Assembly (NCBI RefSeq): GCF_016907975.1
Contig: NZ_JAFBCY010000002.1
Span: forward strand, 62,001-126,000
DNA: 64,000 nucleotides
Source of the DNA: Methylopila capsulata
GTDB taxonomy: Bacteria > Pseudomonadota > Alphaproteobacteria > Rhizobiales > Methylopilaceae
Direction: 5' to 3'
The notes beneath the pieces are model-generated. The model was not told the origin of the DNA, searched no databases, and worked only from the letters and a program-made list of their open reading frames with translations. Position numbers and translations under genes: made by a program. This document shows positions 44,923 to 53,319 of this stretch, piece after piece; positions within the stretch are counted from its first letter, which is position 1; each line of letters begins with the position of its first letter.

Positions 44923-45530
44923 TGGGCGAGAGCGACGTCACGCTGATCGTGACCTCGGGCCGCGGCCCCAAAGAATGCCGCATCGTCGTAGCACGCGCCG
45001 TTCGCCGGCTCGCGCAGGAGGCGGAATCCGTGGGCCTCAGCGTTGCGCATGACCTTCGAGACCCGGCGACCGAGGCCGCCTCGGCCCTCGTCTCGCTTGG
45101 AGGCGGCGGCGCAGAAACATTCGCGGCGGGCTGGACCGGGATGATCCAATGGATCGACGGCTCCCTTCGCGGCGGAGGCTCGCGGCGGAACTGGTTCGTC
45201 GCCGTCCACCGCATCGTCACGCCCGGCGAAGCCGCGACGCTTCGCGACGATGAGGTGCGCTTTGAGGCCATGCGCGCCGGCGGCCCCGGCGGACAACACC
45301 AGAACGTCACGGAGAGCGCGGTGCGAGCCGTGCACCTGCCAACCGGGCTTTCAGCGGTGGCGCGCGACGGCCGCTCCCAGCATCAGAACCGGAAACGAGC
45401 GCTGGAGCGCCTCGGCGCGCTTCTGGCGGGCGTCGCTGCGAAGGAGGCGCTGGAGGCGAAGCACGCGGCGTGGCTCGACCGGATCTCCGTCGAACGCGGC
45501 AATCCGAAAAGGACGGTCCGCGAAATGTAA
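44922..45530 (+). CDS. prfH: peptide chain release factor homolog PrfH
   Basis: A 202-residue release-factor-like protein that lacks the codon-recognition domain of RF1/RF2. The catalytic GGQ is G123-G124-Q125 in AGGPGGQHQNVTESAV, followed by VARDGRSQHQNRKRALERL. PrfH frees stalled peptides from ribosomes with cleaved 16S rRNA, so that RtcB can repair them. The one-base stop/start overlap with rtcB indicates coupled translation. Confidence 0.94.
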   Translation: MGESDVTLIVTSGRGPKECRIVVARAVRRLAQEAESVGLSVAHDLRDPATEAASALVSLGGGGAETFAAGWTGMIQWIDGSLRGGGSRRNWFVAVHRIVTPGEAATLRDDEVRFEAMRAGGPGGQHQNVTESAVRAVHLPTGLSAVARDGRSQHQNRKRALERLGALLAGVAAKEALEAKHAAWLDRISVERGNPKRTVREM

Positions 45531-45587
45531 CCACGCCCAGATCTGCCTTGGATCGACTCTCCTCAGGCCGCCCGGAAGTCCGGATGT

Positions 45588-46404
45588 CTAGCTTTGATGA
45601 GAAGACTTGCGTCCAAAGACGACATAATTGTCGAAGGCCTGCCAGACTGTCCCGACCTCTACGAAAGCCGGCGTGGCGCAGCGCGGCGGTGTGAAACTCG
45701 ACCGGACAATCCTCGCCGCTGTTTGACCGCCTCGGTCGGCGGCTGGCGAAGAAGGCGTCCCGCTTCGTTTTGAGCGGCGCCAGCGTCGGAATGGCCTCGG
45801 CCCGCCGCCACCACGCGGTCCAGTCGTCTTCTCCCTTCGCGACCGCAACCTTCTCCACGCGCTCACGCACCGTCCGAGCGACCGTCGCGAGCGTCGGCCA
45901 GCGGGCGTCGAACCTCATGTGATCGCCGTTCATCACGATCCCGCCGGCCGCCAGTATCTCGCCGGCGGCGCCGTAGAATTCGGCAAGCGCGCCCGGGGCC
46001 AGCCAGTGCAGCGCTGTGGTCGAGACCAGGGCCGAAGTACGTCCTGAGCCCAGCGCTTCGCACGCCTTCGCGGCTTCGTCCGCCCAGGCCGGATCTGCGA
46101 GATCCGCTTCGACGACCCGAGTCCGGGCGGCGTGCGGCGCGAGCGCGACACGCGCCATCTCGAGCAGCATCGCGTCGGCGTCGACCGCGATCACCGTGGC
46201 CGCGGGGAAGCGTTCCAGCAAACGAAGGCTCAGCGAACCTGGTCCGCACGCCGCATCGATCACCGTGAACGCGTCGCCAAACACCGCCGCCAGGACCTCG
46301 AACATGATCCCGAAACGCTCTTCCCGCTGTTCGATATAGCCCTCCTGCTGGCGCTCCCAGCGCGCAAGCAGATCGAGGATCGTTCGGTCAGCGGTCTCGG
46401 TCAT
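45588..46404 (-). pseudogene. class I SAM methyltransferase, frameshifted near the C-terminus
   Basis: The first 247 codons encode a methyltransferase: AFTVIDAACGPGSLSLRLLE (motif I), IAVDADAMLLEMA, VSTTALHWLAPG and an EFHTAALRHAGF late strand. The natural ending VEVGTVWQAFDNYVVFGRK is found in another frame; removing one base (45663) joins the two. As read, the frame runs on into prfH antisense. Start at 46404 overlaps the permease stop by four bases, so it is the last gene of the corrinoid-uptake operon. It is either a recent mutation or a sequencing error. The substrate is unknown. Confidence 0.75.
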
Positions 46405-47450
46405 TTCGCTCTACTGAGCAGGGCCACGAAGAACGTCCCGCCGACGATCCCGGTCACGATGCCGATCGGCATCTCGTCCGGCGCGATGACGGTGCGCGCG
46501 ACAATGTCCGCAACGACGAGGAACAAGCTTCCAAGAAGCGCGCTTGCCGGAAGGACGAGACGATTGTCTCCCCCGAGGATCAACCGTGCGATATGCGGCG
46601 TCATCAGGCCGACGAACCCGATCATTCCCGAGACGGCGACCATCACTCCGGTCACGAAAGCGCCGACCGACAGAAGAACGAGGCGAGAGCGTTCGACCGA
46701 AAGACCCAGCGTCGCGGCGGTCTCGTCGCCCATAGCGAGAGCGTTCAGGTCGCGCGCCTTCAGCACGAACCAGCCGCCGCCGATGAGCAGCGCGCCGGTT
46801 GGAAAGGCGATCGTCGACCAGTCGGACGCGCCAAGCCCGCCGAGCGTCCAGAACACTACGCTGGCGGCCGCGCGCTGGTCGGCGAACAGGATCTGCATGT
46901 TGGCGCAGGCCATCACCACGAAGGCGACCGCGACGCCCGTGAGCACCAGACGGTCGGCGGTCCCTGCGCCCGCCATCCTCGCGACGGAGAGCACGCACAG
47001 GGTGGCGGCGAGAGCGCCCGCAAAGGCGAACAGCGGCGTCGTGGCGGGTCCCAGCACATCGCCCACATGCAGGATCGCCAGATTGGCCCCGAAGGCTGCG
47101 CCCGCGGAGACGCCAAGCAGATGGGGATCGGACAAGGGGTTGCGGGTGGCTGACTGCATGGCCGCGCCCACAAGCCCGAGGCCTGCGCCCACGACCGCGG
47201 CGACGAGCGTGCGCGGCGCACGCAACTCCCAGACGATCGCCTGTCGCCCAGCGGTCGAGACGCTCTGCTCAGCCGGCCAGATCCCGTGGATCAGGATCGA
47301 CCAGACCTCGGACGCGGGGATCGCGACCGTTCCGATCGCAAGCGATCCGATCATGGCGGCGGCGAGCAGAAGGAGCGTCGCAGCCGCGAACAGGGAGAAC
47401 CTGTGGAATCGGCGGGGGCGCGCCGCGCCGTCGAGGTCAGCGGCGGCCAT
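46401..47450 (-). CDS. FecCD-family permease of the corrinoid ABC importer (BtuC role)
   Basis: A 349-residue permease with about ten helices. It has RAPRTLVAAVVGAGLGLVGAAMQSATRNPLSDPHLLGVSAGAAFGA, typical of BtuC/FhuB/HemU proteins, and GFVGLMTPHIARLILGGDNR at the ATPase contact. It lies in an operon under a cobalamin riboswitch, so it probably moves vitamin B12 or cobinamide across the inner membrane. It overlaps the binding-protein stop by 14 bases. Confidence 0.88.
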   Translation of the reverse strand: MAAADLDGAARPRRFHRFSLFAAATLLLLAAAMIGSLAIGTVAIPASEVWSILIHGIWPAEQSVSTAGRQAIVWELRAPRTLVAAVVGAGLGLVGAAMQSATRNPLSDPHLLGVSAGAAFGANLAILHVGDVLGPATTPLFAFAGALAATLCVLSVARMAGAGTADRLVLTGVAVAFVVMACANMQILFADQRAAASVVFWTLGGLGASDWSTIAFPTGALLIGGGWFVLKARDLNALAMGDETAATLGLSVERSRLVLLSVGAFVTGVMVAVSGMIGFVGLMTPHIARLILGGDNRLVLPASALLGSLFLVVADIVARTVIAPDEMPIGIVTGIVGGTFFVALLSRAK

Positions 47451-48393
47451 GAAGGAACTCCGCTATCTTCTCGACCGCCTCGACGTTGCGGGGGCCGGGC
47501 GTAAGATCGTTGTAGCCGAGCACGAGGATGCGGTTCTCCCGCAGCGCCCGCAGGTCCCGGAGGCCAGGTCGCGACGTCAAGTAATCGAGCTTCTGGGCAG
47601 GGTCGGAACTGCCGAAATCCATGACGATGATCGCGTCAGGGTCGCGATCGATCACGCTTTCCCAGCCGAACCGGGTCCAGTTGCCCGCGAGATCGTCCGC
47701 GATGTTGCGGCCGCCTGCGGCCTCGATCAGCGCGGTCGGCATGGCGTAGCCGCCAGCCGTGCCGGCGACGCGGCCGGCGCTGTCGTAGAGGAAAACGCGT
47801 GGCCGATCGCGGGTCTTCGGGATGCGCGCCTCGACCGCCGAGATCCGCTCGCGAAAGCCCGCGACCAGCGCCTCGGCGCGCGCCTCGACCCCGAAGATGC
47901 GACCGAGATTAAGAAGGTCGCGATAGAGGAAATCGAGCGTCGGCTTTTCACGCCGCCCGATGCGGATGCAGCTCTCGGTCAGCTCGTAGACCCCGACGCC
48001 CATCCGACCGAGCGTGTCGGGCGTGATCTCGCTTCCCGCACGCATGCCGTAGCTCCATCCGGCGACATAGAAGTCGATCCGCTCCTCGAGGAAAATCTCG
48101 CGGGTTGGATAGCGGCTGAGGATGTGGCGAAGCTTGGCGGCCTCGGGATAGGCCTGGGCCACGACCGAGCGCACGCGCGCGCCGGGGCCCATATAGCCCG
48201 CCATGCGGTCCGACAGGCCGAGCGCCAGCATCATCTCGGTCATGTTGGAATCGAAGGACGCCGCGCGCTGCGGCGGCTTGTCGACCGTCACCAGCCGGTC
48301 GCAGCTCCGGATCGTAACCGGATAGGCTTCAGCCGGCGACGCGGTGAAAAACACGGTCGCCGCACATGCGGTCAGTCTGGCGACCGCGTTCAC
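47437..48393 (-). CDS. periplasmic binding protein of the corrinoid ABC importer (BtuF role)
   Basis: A 318-residue type III periplasmic binding protein. The signal peptide is ARLTACAATVFFTASPAEA; then TIRSCDRLVTVDKPPQRAASFDSNMTEMMLALGLSDRM, and PDAIIVMDFGSSDPAQKLDYL. The GTG at 48393 forms a GTGA overlap with the ATPase stop, which decides the start against a much longer open frame. The riboswitch upstream of the operon makes a corrinoid the likely ligand; on sequence alone a siderophore could not be excluded. Confidence 0.85.
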   Translation of the reverse strand: MNAVARLTACAATVFFTASPAEAYPVTIRSCDRLVTVDKPPQRAASFDSNMTEMMLALGLSDRMAGYMGPGARVRSVVAQAYPEAAKLRHILSRYPTREIFLEERIDFYVAGWSYGMRAGSEITPDTLGRMGVGVYELTESCIRIGRREKPTLDFLYRDLLNLGRIFGVEARAEALVAGFRERISAVEARIPKTRDRPRVFLYDSAGRVAGTAGGYAMPTALIEAAGGRNIADDLAGNWTRFGWESVIDRDPDAIIVMDFGSSDPAQKLDYLTSRPGLRDLRALRENRILVLGYNDLTPGPRNVEAVEKIAEFLHGRR

Positions 48394-49172
48394 GTGTTGC
48401 CTTCCGGCAGGAGGAAACCGAACCGAAGCCTGTCGCGCCAGGGCTCGACCTCGGCCTCGACATCGAAACACGCCCGGATGAGTTCGGGGGTCAGCACCTC
48501 CCGGACCGGCCCGAACGCCGCCAGCCGACCGTGCGCGAGCGCCAGAACTTTGCCGGCGACCCCGGAGGCGAAATCGAGGTCGTGGAGCGTCGCCACGATG
48601 GTGAGGTCGAGACCGCGGAGCAGTTCCATGGCTTCGAGCCGGTGGCGAAGGTCGAGGTGATTGGTGGGCTCGTCCAAAACCAGCAGACCCGGCTCCTGCG
48701 CCAGCGCCCGCGCGATCAGCGCGCGCTGCTTCTCTCCGCCCGACAGCGTCGAGAAGCGACGATCGGCGAGTGAATCGACCGCCATCCTGTTCATGGCGTC
48801 GGCGACCGCGGCCTCGCCCGACGCGCCACGAAAAAGGCCTGCGACATGCGGAGTGCGGCCCGCCTCGACCATCTCGCGTACCGTGAATGGAAAATCGCCG
48901 GGCGCCTCCTGAAGCACGGCGGCGACCTGGCGGGCCGCATCGCGCGGCTTCAGCGTCCGCAGGTCGGCGCCGTCGAGGCGCACACAGCCCGCCGTCGGGC
49001 GGTTCACACGGTAGAGGCAACGCAACAGTGACGACTTGCCCGCGCCGTTCGGGCCCACCACGGCCAGCCTCTCGCCGGGCGCCAGCGTGAAACTGACGCC
49101 CGACAGGATTGGAGCCCGGCCGTCCGGACCCCAGGATAGATTTTCGACCTCGAGCCGAACGGGATCCGTCAA
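48390..49172 (-). CDS. ATPase of the corrinoid ABC importer (BtuD role)
   Basis: A 260-residue ABC ATPase with Walker A GPNGAGKSS, signature LSGGEKQRALIARAL, Walker B LLVLDEPTNHLD and the switch ATLHDLDFA. A TTG start at 49172 (LTDPVRLEVENLSW), four bases after the TonB-receptor stop and behind GGTGGTGA, fits the fold better than the ATG at 49250, which lies within the receptor gene. It powers the permease two genes on. Confidence 0.88.
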   Translation of the reverse strand: MTDPVRLEVENLSWGPDGRAPILSGVSFTLAPGERLAVVGPNGAGKSSLLRCLYRVNRPTAGCVRLDGADLRTLKPRDAARQVAAVLQEAPGDFPFTVREMVEAGRTPHVAGLFRGASGEAAVADAMNRMAVDSLADRRFSTLSGGEKQRALIARALAQEPGLLVLDEPTNHLDLRHRLEAMELLRGLDLTIVATLHDLDFASGVAGKVLALAHGRLAAFGPVREVLTPELIRACFDVEAEVEPWRDRLRFGFLLPEGNT

Positions 49173-49176
49173 GGCG

Positions 49177-51390
49177 TCACCACCGGAGGTGAAGCGCGAG
49201 TTCGGCGGTGCGCGGCGCGCCGAAATACCATTGCGCGTCGCCGCCGGCATAGGCGTAGCGCTTGTCGGTCAGGTTCTTCACCCGGAAATCGAGCGTGGCG
49301 TAGTCGACCGGCTTCCACTGCAGCCCGGCGTTGAACAACGTGAAGTCGGGCCGTTTGAAGTCGTTGCTGGCGGAGGTGAAGGTACGGCCGACATACTGCA
49401 GGCCGCCGCTGGCGCGCCAGTTCGGTGCGAAGTTCCAGGTGGCGTAGAGGTTGGCGAGCCGCTCCGGAACGGCGCTCGGGGTGTTGCCCTTGCGGCTGAC
49501 GGTCTTTGACTTGCCCGTGGCCGGGTCCTCGACGGCTTCTCCGAAGTCGTCGTAGCGCGCGTCGAGGATCGCTGCGTTGGCGTCGATGCGCCAGCCGTGC
49601 CCCAGTTCGAGGCCTATCGAGGCTTCGATGCCGCGCGACGACTGGGCGCCGACCTGCTGCGTGATCGTCGAGTCGTTCGGATCCGGGGCCAGCAGATCGG
49701 TCTTCTTGATGTGGTAGGCCGCAAGCGTCCATTCGGCCCGGCCCTCCCAGAATTGCTGCTTGATGCCGACCTCGACCTGCTTGCCCCGAGCCAGCTTGAA
49801 TCGCTGGTTGGCGGGCGCAAGCGAGATGATCGCGTTCACCGGATCGGTCGCCTCGGAATACTGGGCGTAGAAGGCCAGGTTCTTGACCGGCTCGTAGACC
49901 ACGCCCGCGCGCCATGACACCGAGTCGAACACGCCCTTCGAGTAGGGCACGGCGTCGTTCACTGGCCTGCTGCCGCGATACTCGACTTCGGGATGATCGT
50001 ATCGCAGCCCCCCGACGACCGAGATCTGGTCCGTCAGCTCAAGCCGATTGTCGGCGAAAAGCGAATACTGCTTCGTGGTCGCCCGGTATTCCCGGCTGAA
50101 CGCATCCGGGCTGAAATACTCGCCCGGATCGACGTTGATGGGGTCAACCTGACTCGAACCGTTGTAAGGCGCGTTGTTCAGGCGCGAGAACTTGAAGTGA
50201 TTGACGTCAAATCCGACGACCGTCTGATTTCTAAGACCGAACAGGGTGTAGTCGAAGGTCGCGTCGGTGCGGTTGCCGACCTGCTCGTGTTCATGCGTGA
50301 TAGCGACGTAGCTCGAACGATCGATCCGGCCTGCTCCGGGAATCCAGCGATATCTTTCCGCGTTGCGATACTCGCGGTCTGCGGTAATTCTGTAGAATAT
50401 ACTCTTGACGGCCACGCCGTCGGTCGGCGTCCATTCGGCCTTCAATTGCGTGATGTTGTCTTCGAAGCGGATCTCGCCGTCGCGGACATTGTAGTTCTTG
50501 CCGACCCAATCGCCCTCGACGATCCCGGCTCCCCGAAGCGGCGTGCCGAAATACTTCATTGGACGGTTGAACCCGCTGTCATGGGTGAACGTGAAGGCCA
50601 GGCCATCGACCGGCGCCCAACGCAGCGAGCCGCTGATCGCGACGTTCTTCGAGTTCCCACGGTCGACCCAGCCGTCGCTGCGATTGCCCGCGACGTCGAG
50701 GCTGTAGGAGAACTTCTCGTTGATCGGCCCGGCCGTGCCGAGCGCGAGGCCCGCAGTCTGATCGGTTCCGACGATGATCCGCGCCTCGTTGCGGCGCTCG
50801 TCCGTCAGCGGTTTCTTCGGGACGACGTTGATCGCGCCGCCGATCGCCCCCTCGCCATAGAGCACCGACGCAGGTCCGCGCAGCACCTCGATCCGGTCGG
50901 CCGTCCAAGTGTCGAACGGAAACGTGACCGTCCCGTTGCCGGGATAAAGCCGCGTGCCGTCATAGAGGATCGTGACCGAGCCGTTGCCCGAGAACCCACG
51001 CGCCGCGAAGGTCGCGCCGCCGTTGCCGGGCGTGCCGATGAAGCTCAGGCCGGCGGAGTTTTGCGTCACCGCCTCCTGCAGACTGTTCTGGCCGCGGTCG
51101 CGCGCGACCTCGCCCGAGATGACGTCGACGCTCGCAGGCGTCTCGAGAGGGGTGACGTTCAGACGCGACCCGGCCGTCGAGCGTTTGGTCAGGTTTGGCC
51201 CCGGCTGATAGCCGTCGCCTTCGCCCGTCACCGTGATTTCGCTGAGTTCGACCGATACGTCTTCGGCTGCGGCGGGATAGCCTGCGAGCAATGCTAACGA
51301 GGACGCGCCCGCAAGCGCGAAGGCGCGGGCGGGATTCGAAGCGGAAACGCCATAGGCGCTCCGACAGTTTGCAATGAGGTGGACGGACAC
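49177..51390 (-). CDS. TonB-dependent outer-membrane receptor, probably for corrinoids (BtuB-like role)
   Basis: A 737-residue outer-membrane beta-barrel. A signal peptide (ARAFALAGASSLALLAGYPAAA) precedes VELSEITVTGEG, the TonB box region, then the plug (ETPASVDVISGEVARDRGQNSLQEAVTQNSAGLSF; GPASVLYGEGAIGGAINVVPKKP). The barrel ends with the classic ...LALHLRW. By sequence it looks like a siderophore receptor, but the cobalamin riboswitch in its leader argues for B12 or cobinamide. GTG at 51390 with GGAG five bases ahead is preferred to the ATG 87 bases upstream. Confidence 0.88.
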   Translation of the reverse strand: MSVHLIANCRSAYGVSASNPARAFALAGASSLALLAGYPAAAEDVSVELSEITVTGEGDGYQPGPNLTKRSTAGSRLNVTPLETPASVDVISGEVARDRGQNSLQEAVTQNSAGLSFIGTPGNGGATFAARGFSGNGSVTILYDGTRLYPGNGTVTFPFDTWTADRIEVLRGPASVLYGEGAIGGAINVVPKKPLTDERRNEARIIVGTDQTAGLALGTAGPINEKFSYSLDVAGNRSDGWVDRGNSKNVAISGSLRWAPVDGLAFTFTHDSGFNRPMKYFGTPLRGAGIVEGDWVGKNYNVRDGEIRFEDNITQLKAEWTPTDGVAVKSIFYRITADREYRNAERYRWIPGAGRIDRSSYVAITHEHEQVGNRTDATFDYTLFGLRNQTVVGFDVNHFKFSRLNNAPYNGSSQVDPINVDPGEYFSPDAFSREYRATTKQYSLFADNRLELTDQISVVGGLRYDHPEVEYRGSRPVNDAVPYSKGVFDSVSWRAGVVYEPVKNLAFYAQYSEATDPVNAIISLAPANQRFKLARGKQVEVGIKQQFWEGRAEWTLAAYHIKKTDLLAPDPNDSTITQQVGAQSSRGIEASIGLELGHGWRIDANAAILDARYDDFGEAVEDPATGKSKTVSRKGNTPSAVPERLANLYATWNFAPNWRASGGLQYVGRTFTSASNDFKRPDFTLFNAGLQWKPVDYATLDFRVKNLTDKRYAYAGGDAQWYFGAPRTAELALHLRW

Positions 51391-51521
51391 GGCGGCTCCG
51401 GGCGACGGCAGTGGCACGTCACCGCGAACGAAGCCTCCCGATTCCCCGCCGAACAGGCGCGCAGAATCGTTCCGCACCCATCGAGGATCCCCGCCCGATG
51501 TGCTCGCGTGTGACCACGGCT

Positions 51522-51694
51522 GACGGCAGGTCTCCTGGCTCGCGGGTCGTCGTCCTCTCGTCGCCTTCCCGGGACCCGAAAGCCCAGTGGCAAATTGACG
51601 ATGGACTCACCGCTTACAGTTGCGGGGGCAGCCACGGCATTGGACGTCGATCCGTCCTCACCGCGTTCCCTTTTGATCCCCGAAGGGAACCGTC
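51522..51694 (-). promoter_or_regulatory. cobalamin riboswitch
   Basis: Read on the minus strand, the conserved blocks come in order: GGGAACGCGGTGAGG, then GCTGCCCCCGCAACTGTAAG, GCCACTGGG, CGGGAAGG and the B12 box AGCCAGGAGACCTGCC at 51540-51525. GACGG at 51694-51690 and CCGTC at 51526-51522 close the P1 stem. The element ends 131 bases before the receptor start, leaving room for an expression platform. When adenosylcobalamin is abundant it should switch off the receptor and importer operon. Confidence 0.95.
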
Positions 51695-51703
51695 GTGACG
51701 ACA

Positions 51704-51764
51704 ATTATGACGCAATCCGGAATTGCGCAACGGCATGTTTGCCGCAGCGAAACATGCCGTTGCG
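51704..51764 (-). promoter_or_regulatory. promoter and 15-bp inverted repeat upstream of the riboswitch
   Basis: On the minus strand a CATAAT at 51709-51704 is a good -10 box and would start the transcript at the riboswitch's first bases. Overlapping the -35 area, CGCAACGGCATGTTT (51726-51740) and its perfect complement (51750-51764) are separated by nine bases. A second dyad, CGCAAT-N5-ATTGCG (51711-51727), sits between. Both look like protein-binding sites, so the operon may have a DNA-level control on top of the riboswitch. Confidence 0.6.
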
Positions 51765-52242
51765 ATTTTGCTCATAGGACATTCCCGCCGTCGAGACACC
51801 CGATGAGAAGCCGAACCGCCTCGGATGCGCAGAAGGATCGCCGCGGCCCACGCCGATGGATCACCTCGGCTTCGTGGAGTCCGTCGGTCGTCTCGAAGGC
51901 GTTGTCTTAGCTGCCGCCGACGCCGCCGACGGAGGGCCGGACGCCCGCTTCAGCCTCATGATCCAGCATACACCGCGCCGCACGAACTCGGCGCGGTTCA
52001 GTCCCGGAACGCAGCGCAGCAGCCGATGGTGACGTTTGCCCCGCCGTCTGCATTGCAAAGCAAAGCACGCCGCCAAAATTCCCGCATCAGATCAGACACG
52101 CGACCTATTCCGCAAAACAGATGCGCGACATGGACATATAACAACCATGTGAGCGCAAATGTATTATTACACACAACTACATACTCGTACAAAATATACA
52201 AAACAAGTCCATACACACGAAGCATAAGCGCCGGAGACTGAT
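51765..52242. other. 478-base gene-free stretch, GC-rich then AT-rich
   Basis: No gene, repeat or RNA is recognised. The right half, from about 52060, changes to an AT-rich composition that continues into the next genes. It contains the promoter region of the small secreted protein at 52243, with several TATA- and TACA-like stretches near 52130-52205. Confidence 0.5.
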
Positions 52243-52494
52243 ATGAAACTGATTTTCCTCATCGTTACTTCGAAGTTGATAATTTCAACATCGGCAATCG
52301 CTAACAATCTTCCCTATAATTCCACCAATCAGCACGAAAGAGATCGCGCCGATTTTTTTGAAACCATCCCGAAATCAGCATCAAAAGAATATTCTCGTGA
52401 GCCTTGGTTAAATCCGCCGGCTACCAATTCGACCAATCAGCATGCACGGGATCGCGCTGACTTTTATGGATCGTTGCCCAAACAGGTCCGCTAG
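52243..52494 (+). CDS. small secreted protein with two NSTNQHxRDRADF repeats
   Basis: An 83-residue protein. The signal peptide is MKLIFLIVTSKLIISTSAIA. The mature part has two copies of a 19-residue unit, NSTNQHERDRADFFETIPK and NSTNQHARDRADFYGSLPK, linked by a 20-residue spacer. GGAG lies six bases ahead of the ATG and a strong terminator follows, so it is a real single-gene unit. Base composition is much more AT-rich than the neighbours. I do not recognise the family; a periplasmic or secreted role is inferred only from the signal. Confidence 0.75.
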   Translation: MKLIFLIVTSKLIISTSAIANNLPYNSTNQHERDRADFFETIPKSASKEYSREPWLNPPATNSTNQHARDRADFYGSLPKQVR

Positions 52495-52542
52495 GCTCAT
52501 CAGAGCTGAGGACAATGAGCTTTGGTCCGGCGGCCAATCGCC

Positions 52543-52576
52543 GAAGGGCCAGCCTGTCCGGCTGGCCCTTCTCTTT
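52543..52576 (+). terminator. intrinsic terminator after the small secreted protein
   Basis: AAGGGCCAGCC (52544-52554), a TGTCC loop and GGCTGGCCCTT (52560-52570) form an 11-bp stem, extended by a G-C pair, followed by CTCTTTG. It lies 49 bases after the stop at 52494. Ends transcription of the small gene before the convergent regulator gene. Confidence 0.8.
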
Positions 52577-52585
52577 GACGACATG

Positions 52586-53266
52586 TCATTCCCGCCAGGT
52601 TGAGCCGATCAACTGGAGGGCTGGACCCCGGCGTCGAATGACGCCAGCTCGTTTCATTCGGCCAAGCTCCTTGGTGACGGCCTCACGCTGCGTGCCAATA
52701 CGGAGAGCGAGGCTCTGATGTGTGGGAAGGCGGTTGATTATAAGCTCCGATCCTTCCGCTTCCGCGAGGCGCAGGAGTTCCGCAGCGAGCCTCTGCGGCA
52801 TTCGAAGCATCGCGGCTTCGATGATCCTTTGCGATGTCGTGCACTGGCGTCGCGACATGGCGCGCGCCACCGCCTTCGCGAATTCGGGAGAGACATCGAA
52901 CGCCTTAGCGAATTGCCCGCGCGCAAAACGCCAGACCTCTACGTCTGCGCTCTCGGCGACGACGAAGAGAGGAGCGTCGCATTCATCAAACGCAAAGGCC
53001 TCGCCCACAAGGTCGCCCGGCTCGGCCTCCCCTAGGAAAGCCTCGTCGCCGGTTGGGAGCAAGGTACGAATCGAAAGACGTTCTGAAATCACGACCAATG
53101 TCGTCGCCGTTTCACTAGAAAGCTCTAATCGCCGGCCTCTCGGTAGAGTGAGCCTCTGAGCGTAGATCGATACAGCCTCATTCTCGATTTCTATAAGCAA
53201 AGATACACGATCATCTGACTGAGCAGAATGCTCGCAAAATCTCGGGAATGTCATGACGATGCTCAT
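52586..53266 (-). CDS. Crp/Fnr-family regulator
   Basis: A 226-residue regulator with an N-terminal cNMP-like beta-barrel (VISERLSIRTLLPTGDEAFLGEAEPGDLVGE) and a C-terminal HTH (THQSLALRIGTQREAVTKELGRMKRAGVIRRRG). There is no four-cysteine FNR cluster (only C11 and C145), so a different signal is sensed. Start is uncertain; MTFPRF, four codons in, is an alternative. It is convergent with the repeat-containing secreted protein. Target genes are unknown. Confidence 0.88.
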   Translation of the reverse strand: MSIVMTFPRFCEHSAQSDDRVSLLIEIENEAVSIYAQRLTLPRGRRLELSSETATTLVVISERLSIRTLLPTGDEAFLGEAEPGDLVGEAFAFDECDAPLFVVAESADVEVWRFARGQFAKAFDVSPEFAKAVARAMSRRQCTTSQRIIEAAMLRMPQRLAAELLRLAEAEGSELIINRLPTHQSLALRIGTQREAVTKELGRMKRAGVIRRRGPALQLIGSTWRE

Positions 53267-53319
53267 GCGTATCGGCGCACGCGAAGGCGTTAGCCGGTAG
53301 AGGGAACCGATTGCGAGAG

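Noticed and set aside
46401..51390. Siderophore uptake operon
   Set aside because: Gene families alone would allow it, but the intact cobalamin riboswitch in the leader favours corrinoid uptake. Kept only as an alternative for the ligand.
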